Translations under genes and position numbers: made by a program
Origin: Syngnathus acus
Taxonomy: Eukaryota; Chordata; Actinopteri; Syngnathiformes; Syngnathidae
DNA: 64,000 bases
Assembly (NCBI RefSeq): GCF_901709675.1
Contig: NC_051103.1
Coordinates: 3,271,501-3,335,500, forward strand
Reading direction: 5' to 3'
Shown: in pieces, positions 14,131 through 39,527 of the stretch
Layout of the letters: every line of letters starts with the position of its first letter
Numbering within the stretch: position 1 is the first letter of the stretch
The notes under the pieces: model-generated
What the model saw: only the letters and a program-made list of their open reading frames with translations
Database searches by the model: none
What the model was told of the DNA's origin: nothing

Positions 14131-14325
14131 AAAGCATGACACAGAAATATTGACAGTTTGTGTTTGGATTGTTCTGTATGTTCTTAAACTCTGTTTTATA
14201 CTAGTTACAAGTTTAAAATGCTCAAAGCATTACACAGAAACATTGATAGTTTGTGTTTGGAATGTTCTGTATGTTCTTCAACACTGTACTAGTTACAGGT
14301 TGAAATGCTCTAAGCATTACACAGT
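14131..14325 (+). repeat. Tandem duplication in meiob 3' UTR
   Basis: A unit of about 90 bp starting AAAGCATGACACAGAAA (14131) recurs at 14224 as AAAGCATTACACAGAAA, and a third partial copy (TAAGCATTACACAG) follows near 14311. Each full unit includes TTTGTGTTTGGA.TGTTCTG and ACTAGTTACA. The array lies between the stop codon and the poly(A) signal. Confidence 0.85.
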
Positions 14326-14336
14326 GTTATAATTCA

Positions 14337-14342
14337 AATAAA
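14337..14342 (+). other. Poly(A) signal for meiob
   Basis: AATAAA lies about 255 bp after the meiob stop, directly after the 3' UTR repeat units. Confidence 0.6.
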
Positions 14343-14469
14343 GTCAAATAAGCAAGTTTTCAAGACATATAGCTTCTCTAAGAAATATAAGGTATATTAC
14401 TCACGGTGTTCATACTTACGTGGCAGTTTTGGTCAATTCATGTTGAAATTATAGTAGTAATAAAACGAG

Positions 14470-14484
14470 TCAGCAGATGGCAGC
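14470..14484 (+). promoter_or_regulatory. CTCF-like motif upstream of mlst8
   Basis: TCAGCAGATGGCAGC matches the CTCF core apart from its first base. It sits in the gap between the meiob 3' end and the mlst8 start. Confidence 0.4.
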
Positions 14485-14821
14485 TCTGGACGCTAACATA
14501 ACGGAACTTTATGTTCGAAGTATTTGTTGCTTGGGACTTATTTAAAAAGACGCACAGGTTTATTGTAGCACCAAAACCAAAGGTAAACTTAATTTTCCAA
14601 GCTTATACGTCAAGGTTTTTTCCCCTACGTTTGCTATATAGGCTCGTAAGTCTGATAAATTGTTCATACTTAGCTAACGTTAGCTGCTAGCTTGTCGTGT
14701 TTTGCTAACGGAGTGTCGATATCCTCCATTAACTTCGTGTTTTGTTGTATAGTAAAAAAAAAAACATTGACAAGTGCTGGTGTGCTGTACTCACTTTGAC
14801 AGTGGCAGCCAGAAAAGAAAC

Positions 14822-16694
14822 ATGAACGTGAATCAGGGAACTGTGGGCAGCGACCCGGTCATTTTGGCCACGGCTGGGTACGACCACACAGTCCGCTTTT
14901 GGCAAGCCCATAGCGGGATTTGCACCCGGACAGTCCAGCACCAAGACTCTGTATCCTTCAGCTGAGTATCACACCTAAGGTTGAAGAAAACATAATGTTA
15001 CTTTTTTTTTTTTTTTTTGCTCTTAATTTAATAATTTACAAATTCTCTTCAAGGACTGTAAATCTGAGAAATGATTTCTTTAACAATTGTTTTTATCAGC
15101 AAGTGAATTCACTTGAAGTAACACCAGACAGGAGTATGATTGCTGCTGCAGGTTAGTTATTTTTTAAAAATGGACTTGGAAATATCTTGGATTAAACTTT
15201 ACCCCCTCCTCCTTTTTTTAAGGTTATCAGCATATCCGCATGTACGATCTGAACTCCAACAATCCCAACCCAGTGATTAACTATGACGGCGTTAGCAAGA
15301 ACATCACCTCAGTTGGTTTCCATGAAGATGGACGCTGGATGTACACGGGTGGAGAAGATTGCATGGCTCGTATCTGGGACCTGAGGTACTCCATTGCCAG
15401 ACTGAATTAAGCTTCACTCATTTAAATGTCACATACGACTCAATCCCGCACAGGTCACGGAATTTACAATGTCAGAGGATCTTCCAGGTCAATGCACCCA
15501 TCAACTGTGTGTGCCTGCATCCAAATCAGGCGAGATGTTTATTACAGTGGCGAATGTGTATTTAAAGTCATTTTGGTGAACTTCAAATGCATATTTTCAG
15601 GCAGAACTAATAGTCGGAGACCAGAGTGGAGTGATTCATATTTGGGATCTGAAAACGGACCACAATGAACAACTCATTCCCGAGCCGGAGGTGTCCATCA
15701 ACGCAGTTCACATCGATCCCGATGCCAGTTACATGGCAGCAGTCAACAGCTCGGTCAGTTTCTCAACGTTACATTGAAGGCATTTCTGAATATGTTTAAT
15801 TGAACCCTAACCCATTCCAGGGTAACTGTTACGTTTGGAACCTGGCTGGAGGTATGGGAGATGAGGTTACGCAACTTATTCCCAAAACTAAGATCCCCGC
15901 ACACAAACGCTATTCACTTCGCTGCAAGTTCAGCCCTGATTCCACGTGAGTCTTTGATTTTGCATCCTCACGCATAATTTGCACCCTACCGAATGACGCA
16001 TTCAATGATAACGCTGATGACGTCGTTGTCATCTCCAGTTTGTTGGCCACCTGCTCAGCGGATCAGACCTGCAAAATTTGGAGGACATCCAATTTCTCTC
16101 TGATGACTGAGCTGAGCATCAAGAGCAACAATCCTGGAGAGACATCTAGGGGCTGGATGTGGGACTGCGCCTTCTCCGGGGACTCGCAGTACATCGTCAC
16201 TGGTACGCCGTACTTTTAAGATTAAAGATTAAAAAGATTAAAGTCCCAATGATCGTCACACACACACCTGGGTGTGGTGAAATTTGTCCTCTGCATTTAA
16301 CCCATCCCCGTGTGATTTTAATCCATCCCCTGGGGGAGAGGGGAGCAGTGAGCAGCAGCGGTGCCGCGCTCGGGAATCAGTTGGTGATCTAACCCCCCAA
16401 TTCCAACCCTTAATGCTGAGTGCCAAGCAGGGAGGCAATGGGTCCCATTTTTATAGTCTTTGGTATGACCCGGCCGGGGTTTGAACCCACAACCTTCCAG
16501 TCTCAGGGCGGACACTCTACCACTAGGCCACTGAGCAAATAAAAGGTTCATTTAAATGGCATTATTTCTCCACAGCTTCATCTGACAACTTGGCACGTCT
16601 GTGGTGTGTGGAGACCGGTGAGATTAAAAGAGAGTACAGTGGCCATCAGAAAGCCGTGGTGTGTCTGGCCTTTAATGACAGCGTGCTCACCTGA
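14822..16694 (+). CDS. mlst8: mTOR-associated protein LST8, WD-repeat subunit of mTORC1 and mTORC2
   Basis: mLST8 binds the mTOR kinase domain and is part of both mTOR complexes. Exons: 14822-14950, 15100-15151, 15223-15385, 15454-15529, 15601-15753, 15821-15945, 16039-16202, 16576-16694. The sum is 981 nt (326 aa), the same length I recall for the human protein. The start MN...[19 protein letters not shown] is the family N-terminus, and seven WD repeats follow (for example [32 protein letters not shown]). The protein ends AFNDSVLT. Intron 4 starts with GC (CAG|gcgaga at 15530) and ends ATTTTCAG, so it is a GC-AG intron; the phase fits only this donor. Intron 7 contains a SINE. The gene lies 0.7 kb downstream of meiob on the same strand and tail to tail with bricd5. 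Confidence 0.97.
16212..16535 (-). mobile_element. tRNA-derived SINE in mlst8 intron 7
   Basis: Read on the minus strand, the element starts CTCAGTGGCCTAGTGG. It has a pol III A box (TGGCCTAGTGG, 16520-16530) and B box (GGTTCAAACCC, 16478-16488) about 32 bp apart, as in a tRNA gene. A tRNA-unrelated body follows (GGGTTGGAATTGGGGGGTTA, GTGTGTGTGACGATCATTGG), then a 3' tail of short TTTAATC-like repeats near 16217-16240. This resembles a SINE family widespread in teleosts, from memory. It is antisense to mlst8. Confidence 0.85.
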
Positions 16695-16817
16695 GGAGGA
16701 CTATGGAACATTGAAAGCATGACAGCATAAAAATTAATCCAGTTAAAGATGGTATACTGGCCATCACCTTTTATTTTTTTCCCTAAACATATTGATTCTA
16801 TCTGTTTATCTTATTTA

Positions 16818-16823
16818 AATAAA
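16818..16823 (+). other. Poly(A) signal for mlst8
   Basis: AATAAA about 125 bp after the mlst8 stop. The following 290 bp up to the bricd5 stop hold no other feature I can support. Confidence 0.55.
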
Positions 16824-17115
16824 TATGTGGTTTGTCTCATGTTGAATTCATTTGCTGTATTTTATTTTTTTCTTGTTTTGTGGGAATATAAAATAATTCA
16901 AAGTCACATTCCAAAGTTGTGGTCCTTCATTGAGCTGCAAACAAAGTGGCAAGAGCCTCGGTTTTTCTTTTTTTTTTAATTGAGCAACACCGACATGAAT
17001 TTTGCCAATCTCATTTCCCTCAAATGCACTAACAGCATCAGCGTTGGTTTTCCAATCTTGTTGACAGAGCTCAAAAAAGTTCCTAATTTTTTTCAAACAT
17101 GATCAGCAGAGATAG

Positions 17116-18758
<1,643 letters not shown>

Positions 18759-18870
18759 TCCTCAAATCACCTGAACTTTTACTGAGGAGATTGTTTTCAT
18801 GCCTTTGACCTATCTTTTTGGCAGCCCATCTCAGTCCGGACAATAGACAAAGGCATAAAAGCAGCCTCAA

Positions 18871-19546
18871 TACGGAAGGTATCTCTCAGCACTCTGGAGT
18901 AAAAGATGAAAGTGAAAGAAACAAAACTAATATGATGGAAGTTGATATTTAATCATTATCAGCAGTGCATGTTAGGTGCTAAAGCAAAAATATTTCATCA
19001 TAGATTTCATCAAGATGCAACAAAATTATATATATTTATCTTTGATGAATATACTGTGTGGTTCCTGATAGTATTCTTGACATTGTTACACTGAGAATAT
19101 ATATGAAATAGAATTTGTAACTTTCGAAAACAAGCTAGGTCGGGTTTGGCATCGCGTAGTTTTTTTTTGTTCAACTTTCAACAATACTCCTTCAAATATT
19201 TAAACATTTTAAAAGTACAATATTCTGGATATACATTTGGGTAAAAGAATGTTAAGAAAAATTATTGTAATTATGTAAGAGAACATATTTGATATACATG
19301 AGAGAACACATTTTAATATCTTTTAAAAGTTAGCATTAGCATCTGATTGTTTTGCTTGCTTTTCAATGGTTCAAATAGCACCTTTAAATGGACACTATAG
19401 CTATAGCTATATAGTCTAGAGTAGTTGTGTCTTTTGTTAGACCACAGCAGATACTGCTTAGTTGTTACCTTATCATAAAGATGATAAATTATTAATATAA
19501 GCTAGACAAGTGGAAGACGATGGTGACCGCAAAAGTCTTTAGAGTC
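18871..19546. other. Intergenic gap bricd5-pgp
   Basis: AT-rich, without a supported gene. It should contain the pgp 3' UTR (minus strand, from 19546 downward) and the bricd5 promoter near its upstream end. Confidence 0.5.
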
Positions 19547-20810
19547 TCAGCCCTGCAGGGCGGGGAGCAGGTCGGCAATGCTCTCCACGTAATAATCCGG
19601 CACCATCTTATGCTTCTCCGAGCAGCCGCTCTTCTGGTTGGCCTCGGCTTCGGCCACCGTGCTGACCCCGGTGAGGGTGAGGAGCGTCTTGAGGCCGCAG
19701 TTGGAACCCAGCATGATGTCTGTGTCGAGGCGGTCGCCCACCATCAGGCAACGGCCGGGGTCCAAGCCGAACTTGGAGGCCACGCAATCGAACATGAAGT
19801 GGCTGGGTTTGCCCACCGTTGCGGCCTGGCGCTGGGCTGCCAACTCCACCGCCTGCAGTAGGCAGCCCGTACCTGAGAAGAGCAATTTTATGTCTTATTT
19901 ACTCCATTTTTATGAAAGTTTTCTTTATCATTGTTGTTAATGCAACTACAGTAATCTAAAAATCACTGACACACCCAGATAACGCAAGATAGTAGCAAAG
20001 CACTCCTTTTGTCCAAATGAAATTCAACTAACTTCAAAACCGTTCCTTGCCACCAGATGGCGCCAAATACATTTACTATGTTGGTCCAAATAGTGGTACT
20101 TGGAGAGTATTTTGGGGGAAGTACTTGAAGTAAAAAGTTGTGAGTAGGAGAAATTAAATGAAATCAATATCAAAAACAGATTTCTTCCTACCTGGGACAG
20201 CCGTGCCCCCCTCCAGAGGCAGCCTGGTGTCTCTGTTGGTCCCCACAAACAAACAGTCCGTCCGGGTGAGGTACTGCATGGCTCTGTTCACCTTCATGTA
20301 GCTGAAATCCTCATCAAACCCAACCAGCACTGCCTTGACGTCAGGCTCCAGAGGCACATTGGCCCAGTCGGTCTGCTTGCCAAAGATGTGGTCCGGTCCC
20401 AGTCCGGTCTGCTGGATGCCGACAGCCTCCAGCTCCTGCTTCATGGCGTTGCTGCCGATCAGGTACACTTTGCCCTGCAGCTTGCACACAGTCTTCAGGT
20501 ACATGGCGGAACAGTAAGCGGTTCCAAACACCTCTTCCTCATTTGCGTTGAAGCCCAGCGTGGACATTTTATCTACGTACAACTTCCTCGTCTTGGTGCT
20601 GTTGTTAGTCACGAAGAAGACTTTCTTCCCGTGTTCCTTGAGCAGGTTGATAACTTGAGGCGCACCGGGGATCGCCTGGTCCCCCCTCCAGATGACCCCG
20701 TCGCAATCAAACAAGATGCTGTCCACGGATTCCAGCAGTTTGTTCGCCAGCTCGACATTGAGTCGAACGCATTTAGACCCGGCCATGATGGAACAAGCTG
20801 AACTCGCCAA
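19547..20810 (-). CDS. pgp: Phosphoglycolate / glycerol-3-phosphate phosphatase
   Basis: A cytosolic HAD-superfamily (C2-cap) phosphatase that hydrolyses 2-phosphoglycolate, glycerol-3-phosphate and related damaged glycolytic side products. Two exons, 20192-20810 and 19547-19872, sum to 945 nt (314 aa); human PGP also has two exons. HAD motif I is LFDCDGVIW (nucleophile Asp and general acid Asp), motif II VTNNSTK, the lysine motif VGKPS, and motif [23 protein letters not shown] and [11 protein letters not shown] are cap-region family blocks. The C-terminus [12 protein letters not shown] is recalled from mammals and here reads [15 protein letters not shown] 20786 (MAGSKCVRL) is a possible alternative start. 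Confidence 0.96.
20050..20064 (+). promoter_or_regulatory. CTCF-like motif in pgp intron
   Basis: CCACCAGATGGCGCC is a full match to the CTCF core consensus, inside the single pgp intron. Confidence 0.45.
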
Positions 20811-21599
20811 GTGTTAAAAATAAACAAGCTATTTGGAGTTGCGCAAGTGGTTCCCTTTTTACACCAGGAAATTCTCAAGCGCGCAACACACCCAAGGTTA
20901 CAACTCAAATGCAAGTTCAAACATGCCCGTAATACAGACTTACTGTAATAAACAGAGTACTTAACTGTATAAAATAATAATTGCGTAAAACCTGACCTTC
21001 CGGTGAGCACTATGCTGACTCCGTTGTTACTTCCGCACCGGCTTTAAGATATAGGACCCTCAGAAGAAGCCACGCCCACTTAAGCGTCCGCTTCCGTGCC
21101 TGCCTACAATTACATTTTTAGAAATTCTTGCACACCCCCAAATTACTCAAATTTGCTCAAAGAAAATGTGCACATAAGTCACGAACTATAATTCATAGTA
21201 CTAATAAAATATATTATACTATATAATACTACAGTACTCCATTTTGTGTGTTGTGGCAACATGATTGGTCATAACAAAATAAAAGAATTCTAATTAAAAA
21301 TGCAACTCATTTAATAGAGGAAAAAAAATACAAAAAATTAAGGCATTCTCATCCAAGTAAGGCAATATATTAGAAAAATGTACCACATCGAAATCTCCTA
21401 AAACGTTACAGAAAATTCCCCCCAAAATTAAATAAGAGTAAAAAAATCAGTTCAATGATATAACAGCATGGAAGGAATACAGCAGTTTTTGTTTCTCTAG
21501 TTGGGGCACTTTTCCAGTCCATGCCTGATAGGGGATCACTTTTTCTTCAAAACGAGTAATTGATTGTTGGATGTCAACAAACAGCACAGTGGCAATGTC
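20811..21599. other. Intergenic gap pgp-zdhhc4
   Basis: Holds the pgp 5' region (somewhat GC-richer, about 20990-21110) and AT-rich DNA expected to include the zdhhc4 3' UTR. No separate gene seen. Confidence 0.5.
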
Positions 21600-23320
21600 C
21601 TAAGTGCTTTTTTTCCCACCCATTTTTCGAGGAAAGAATACCTCTCTCAAATTCCGGAATATCCCTCGGCTATAGTAGTTTCTTTTAGAAGTGTGAGATG
21701 GCGTGTTACAGGAATGGTCAGCTGTGGCATTTGGCTGGCAGTGTTGACAAGCGTAGCCGCGATTTCTGTACCACTCATTGGAGGTTTGGTTGATGATCAT
21801 GAGGAAGAGATGGAACAATACGTAACCGGCTAGCAGCAAGAAGACGAAGACGACAAAACCCAGCATGAAGACGATTCGGGGGAAGGCCAGGAACAGTTGC
21901 TACAAAGGAAAAAAAATTTCAATCCAAGATTCAGGAATTGATGATACAGAAGATACTTGTTCAGCAATTTACATTTCAATGCAAAAAAAGTCGTCTAACC
22001 TGGATGACAAATAGAGGCCCAGCCGTCTGTTGCTGGTCGTGCTCGTCAAGGTAGATGGCCCACACGAGCCCCGAACGCAGCGCTGCTTCGAGCAGCATGT
22101 GGCTGCTCAGGATGGCGATGTCCGCCGCCATGGCGCACACGCTGAACAGGTAGAGCAGGAAGTAACGGATGTTGGAGGCGCCGATGCAGTTGTTCACCCA
22201 GATGCAGTGGTGGTCGAAACGCTGGACGCACCTGTCGCATACACCTGAAATAAAAACGTGAATTTATTCCATTATTAATATAGGAGTCTTTGGTTTACAA
22301 TTGTCCCAATATACAAGGTTTTGAGATTATGAATGGCACCCAACTTTGTAAGAATATGTTGTCATGAATGGAGGCCACCTTTTGAGAAAATATGCAATGC
22401 AAGTCGTTGCAAAACAAATGCTTTCACTCAATGCCAGAGGCAATGAACAAAAAGCACGGAGGCAAACAAGAACCGATAAGATCCAAATAGTCTTTGTGAA
22501 AGAACACAAAGTACAATGATAAACTCACAAGGAGGGAAGAATAACCAGAACAACGCAGACAAAGAACTCACTGCAGTGCTTGGAGCGGGCAGGTTTGATA
22601 AGATGACATGTTGGGCAAAAGATGCCCGGGTGAAACAGCCTCTTGTCATACGGATACATGCTCAACTGGCTGGAGAGTTTCTTCTTTGTCACAGTGCCTG
22701 TAAAATAGCAAAAAAAGTTGAGAGTGGAATGGACAAGTCACAAAATTAGTCAAAGAGCCAACAAAAAAGATACCTGGGTCGCTCTTAATGCAAATGTAGA
22801 AGAACAAAGTCTTGACCGCAAGTAGAATGTAAGGCACGGACAGGCTGATGAGAGAGGTGCCCATCTCCACGCAGAAACCAAAAACTTCATAGGTGAACTC
22901 TGCGTATACAGCCGCCTCCAACAGGATGTGGAGATAGATGAACATGTTGCTCCTGCAGTGACAAGGAGATAAGTGACTAAGAGTAAGAGTGACTACGGCA
23001 TGAAAAGTAATAGTATAGTTAATTTGTGCACACACCTTTGATGAAAGAACCTGTGCGAGGTCCACTGAAAACACTGCTTGAGCCATTGTGGAGTAAGTGG
23101 CGCAAGTAGCTGTGTAAGAGAAATCAAAAATACATCACTTGGTCCAACAGCGCCCCCCAGTGTTCGTTTACGGGAATATCAATAAAGTATGTCTTACCTT
23201 TGATGTGGCGTCAAAAATGTAATTAAATGGACTTTGTTGCTGCCCGGAATATTTGCAGACTAATATAATGGCCGTAAGAACTACCACAACGTAAATAGCA
23301 AACAAAGTGAGGAAGTCCAT
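21600..23320 (-). CDS. zdhhc4: Palmitoyltransferase ZDHHC4
   Basis: Membrane S-acyltransferase that attaches palmitate to protein cysteines. Exons (minus): 23198-23320, 23036-23109, 22774-22952, 22572-22697, 22000-22244, 21600-21899; 1047 nt, 348 aa. The N-terminal membrane helix ([17 protein letters not shown]) is in exon 1, and two further helices lie in exon 3. The Cys-rich catalytic domain spans exons 4-5: [15 protein letters not shown] then [20 protein letters not shown], with the DHHC active site intact. Helices follow in exons 5-6. The C-terminus is KKST, a KKxx ER-retrieval signal; ZDHHC4 is known as an ER enzyme with such a motif. The adjacent divergent gene is grid2ip, as at human 7p22.1. 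Confidence 0.94.
23149..23164 (-). promoter_or_regulatory. CTCF-like motif in zdhhc4 intron 1
   Basis: The minus strand reads ACACTGGGGGGCGCT, close to the CTCF core. It lies 34 bp from the end of exon 1, near the zdhhc4 start. Confidence 0.35.
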
Positions 23321-24948
23321 GGCTCACTGAACCACTTAAAGGTGTTCACGGTTTAAACTCACCGCAACGCCGGTGGTATGACCTGAATTAAATGTTCGCA
23401 GTTGTTTTGGTTACACTTGAAGGATAAATGTTTACGGAAGTAAAATGTCCGTCACATCTAAACTACTAAAGTGGACAACGTCAGTAGGCACGCGTAGTTA
23501 AGTTATCAAACACGTTTCTTACTTTTTTCATTTCTCCTCAAACGCAAACACAATCATTTGAAAATCGATGTCACTTTAACATCTTTGGTTAAGTTGTTGT
23601 AGTTTGCGACGTGTTTATACGTTTCACGTTTGGTTTACGCCACTACTTCCTGTAAACATTGCTACTTTCTTAGCATACGTGGCTAGCTAACGGCAATGGG
23701 TGGGGCTAAAATGTACGGAAAGTCTGAGGTGCCGAATTTAATTTGTTTAAACAATAATAACAATTATTAGTATTATTTTGTTGTTGTTGTTGTATTACCG
23801 TAATTCGTAAGAAAGCAAATTAACATACAGTACACCATTTATGGGCCATACACTCAGAAAAGTAAATTTGTTCGTGTTTTATCCAATTTATTTTATCCAA
23901 AATCCTACCTACATGTTTTGTGTTTATTTTATAAACGTCATCATTGCACGGTTATGAATTATTGGCCAAATTCTAGGCTGTAATTCATTAAACATAAAAT
24001 ATTTGTTCATGTATATTTAGGTCTGAAAGTTTTTATAATATTAATAATATAATAAAAAATATTAATATATCAGATTATTGAACATTTTGAGTTTTCAGAA
24101 TAAACTGGCATAATCTATTGTTTTCTCATGTGTCTGTCATTATAAAAAAAACCACACAAAAAATCAACAATTCATCACAAGACACCCGCTGGATCTGGTT
24201 GCGGACTGGCTCTCATATTACAGCTCATGTTTCAAATGGGGGGTAAAAAAACAAAAGTAATGTCCAGGAGCTACTGACGCTGACGACAAAGGTATGAGCT
24301 GCATGTTTCTAAATAATACTTTGCATTTTCTCTTTTGCTTGTAAAACCGACTAACTGACATACTGATATTGTTGATTTCAGATGTGCTTATTGCCGACTT
24401 TTTTGTCAATATTAAAGAAATATAATCATTATTCATAATGCATGTGTTTCAACTAGAGGGAGGTGGAGGTAGGGCAACAGATTCAACACATAATCCATCT
24501 AATCCTGCAGTTTTAAATCTTAAATGGCCCCTGCTGCTTCTTAATGGGCAGACTGCAGAGCATTCAAGTGAGCTGACATTCCGATTAGTGCTTATCATCA
24601 GGCTTCCTTGCGTAATTCTGGGCCAGGAGCGGTCCCTCGGAGAGCCACCTACCCAAAAGAAGAGGAGGCGGAAAAAGGCACATGGGTGTATTTATAGAAA
24701 AATTAGGCCCTTTTTGGAGAGTGAATTATTAAGTGAAGTGCGCGGGTGCAAGCGTCCCAGTTTTCTGATTAACACGGCGAGCATCTTGGGCCCAGGATGA
24801 GACGGACGACTAACTCCTTCACAAACACACGGAGAAGCTGGACTCGCTTTTCATGGACGTTGTCATTCTATTTATGGGGCTTTGGGTCAAGGGGTGATCA
24901 GGTTGATTATTTGGGAAGACAAACTGGATTTACAATTAGACTGTGAAG
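23321..24948. promoter_or_regulatory. Divergent promoter interval zdhhc4 / grid2ip
   Basis: This 1.6 kb gap separates the two divergent start codons. About 23321-23720 is richer in CG and is the likely zdhhc4 promoter. About 23720-24430 is AT-rich. About 24440-24880 is balanced, non-repetitive DNA (TAATCC, TTAATGGGC, GATTAG blocks and a TATTTATAG box at about 24690) that is probably the grid2ip long-form promoter, 5' UTR or a conserved element. TSS positions cannot be read from the sequence. Confidence 0.45.
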
Positions 24949-37100
<12,152 letters not shown>

Positions 37101-39527
37101 ATACAACGCAGTCCGATTCCCACAACCAAAGTGCCAAAAATCACACATGAGACTGGTGACGCCACAAACAAACCAAGAGTCACTTCTTCTGCAGAAAGAA
37201 TGTCCAACATCCATGTGGGAGATCAAGGGTTGCCCTCTTGTGGAAGAGAGTTGTTATTGCAGGTGCTCAGTACAACTGTCCTAAAAATCAGCCTTTGTAA
37301 TTTATACTACAACAGATGATAGCCTAGATAGCAACAGATATTTATTGTAAGAATATAAAAAATATATTTTGTGATGTAAGAAATTAGCAGGTAATTCATG
37401 ACAGTTTGAAAATAGGAAAGTTTAGGTTTAGGGTGTCAAGAAAATAAAAATCAATTATTGCAGAAATAATATAGCTCCTGAATTTTCCAAATAGAAAGGT
37501 TCTGCTTGTGTTAACCAAACAAAGGACCTGTAAATGATCCATTGTAAGTGCTATTCTGGTTACCATGGCGACCTCATGACTCATTCACAGTGTACCAGTA
37601 GCTGCGGTGTACTCTGTGTTGTATTATTGAAATTGTAAATTCCCATGTTTTGGCTATGCACTGCTCATTGTTTTCAACGTGACCGCCCGGGTGGGGCTCT
37701 GAGCTCTGGTTTTGATTTTGTTGACAAAGAGTCACTAAACTGCATTTTTTTTTTTTTTTAAGCATTGCAAAGTGGCTTGTTAGCTCTTGTAAAACTCAAC
37801 CAGAGCTGCTGCTAAGTATCGTAACCGTGTTTGTGGTCTAAATCGGTTGCATGTTGGTGCGGGTTATAGCAAACAACCTCCATTTTAAAAATGAACATAT
37901 TGTAATTCTATGGAGCAAGTTGGCCCCCTCTCCCCTTTTGTCTGTTTTGTGTTTTTAGTAGAAGTTGTGTGATAGCTTGACCGCCTACATTTGAGTCTTT
38001 GCTTTTTTTTTTCTTGTTTTTGATTGATAAAACTTCACTCATAAGCAACGCCTCCTCATTTGCACCACCATGATTGATAAAAAAAAAATTGTCTTTGGGA
38101 ATGTCCGTCTTATTTATTATATATATAAACAAAAGATAGAACTTTTACATACCTGAGTTCTTCATATACTTTATTTTCTTTGGAAAGGGTGTATAACCAA
38201 GCATTCATATAACAGATTTTATTCCACATTTCAGCTGACCGGACGAGAAACATACAAAACTATGGAGCTTAAAAACGCAGCATCAGCACTTCTAGTTTAA
38301 TGGCATTTGTTGGTCTTGATGTGCAGTGTGGGTAGGGGAGGGGGGGGATATAAGGCATTGAGTCACACGAGCCGAGAGAAGAAATAAGGACATGTGATTG
38401 TCTCAGGGGAGTTGGGTGGGTGGGGGGTTATCACATATTTTCAGGGCAACTGCAGCATCCAAGACTTTTTCCATTGGTACCATTTTGTGTGTCAATCCCT
38501 AAAAACTGAACCTCTGCATTGCACACAAGAAAGCGAGCTAAAGAGAACAATCCTATCCATTCGATAAAATATTTCCCCCGCACGTCACTACCGAGGTGAC
38601 ACAACATCTCAGCTCAGTGGGGAGTTTTTAAGAAAAGAAAAAAAATAAAATAATAATAATTGGTGGCCTGTGCTCATGTGCAACATCAGCTTCAGACAAA
38701 GAGGCATTTTTACAGAAAGAATCCTTCCGCTTACATTCATCACACTTGAAGAAAGGCAAAAAAAAAATAAAAAATACTGACTGCTTGAGGCTCGGCGAGG
38801 GCGACACCCCGCTACTTACAGTCTCGAAAGAATCGCGACAGGTTTTAGGGAGTAGCTACACCTTCCTATGACATCCCTGAAACACCAAGACAGCTTCTCG
38901 GAAATACTGCATTAATACAAACAAAAAAAAAAAGCTGTTGGAGCATTTATTTAATGTACTCTTGTGTTGTTTTGCTCTAGTATGACAAATCTGTGCACGT
39001 CACTGAATTGTCTTATTAGTGAGAACAAAGAAAACACGAGGCCTTAAAATGGCAGTCGAATAAATGCTCAGTAAATCTACAATGCTTTCCATCCTATTAA
39101 GGCTTTATTTACATGTAGTGACTGCAGCAAGTGTGCTGAGACACAGGGAATGTATACGTTTAAACTTTGGAGGTAAATAAATACAAGAGAGCGAAAGAAA
39201 AAAAAATGAAAAGGGGGAGAAAAAAAAAAAAAGTTTGAGACGACTGGAAACCTGCAGTCACCGCTAAGTTTTTGGTTCCACCCTTTGTCATTTCATGTTT
39301 CGAAGGCCATTTTTTTTTTTCAACATTAAAAAATAAACACATCAAAAATCCCAAAGTAGCATATCATTGTCTTTTGTTTGCCAACTAACTCTCACGTTAG
39401 TTGGAGCTAAGATGGAGGATTTTTTTTTTTCTTTCCATGGATGTTTTGGTAAAATATTTGGAAAAGCCAAGCACACAAATCCCCGCAAAAGAAATCGGCA
39501 GAACAGTGTGTGAGTGTGTGTCCTCCC
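37101..39527. other. Converging 3' UTRs of grid2ip and arhgap17
   Basis: The genes face tail to tail. A plus-strand AATAAA near 37443 could end grid2ip. On the minus strand AATAAA (TTTATT at 38170-38175) could end arhgap17 after a 3' UTR of about 1.35 kb. The sequence carries many A and T runs and no further coding exon. Confidence 0.5.
37230..37244 (-). promoter_or_regulatory. CTCF-like motif in grid2ip 3' UTR
   Basis: The minus strand reads TCCACAAGAGGGCAA, matching the CTCF core, 130 bp after the grid2ip stop. Confidence 0.4.

Noticed and set aside
16478-16535. tRNA gene on the minus strand
   Set aside because: A and B boxes are present, but the sequence cannot form a full tRNA cloverleaf and continues into a SINE body and tail.
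19520-19861. Antisense open frame over pgp
   Set aside because: Shadow of the pgp coding frame in GC-rich sequence; no splice or family support.
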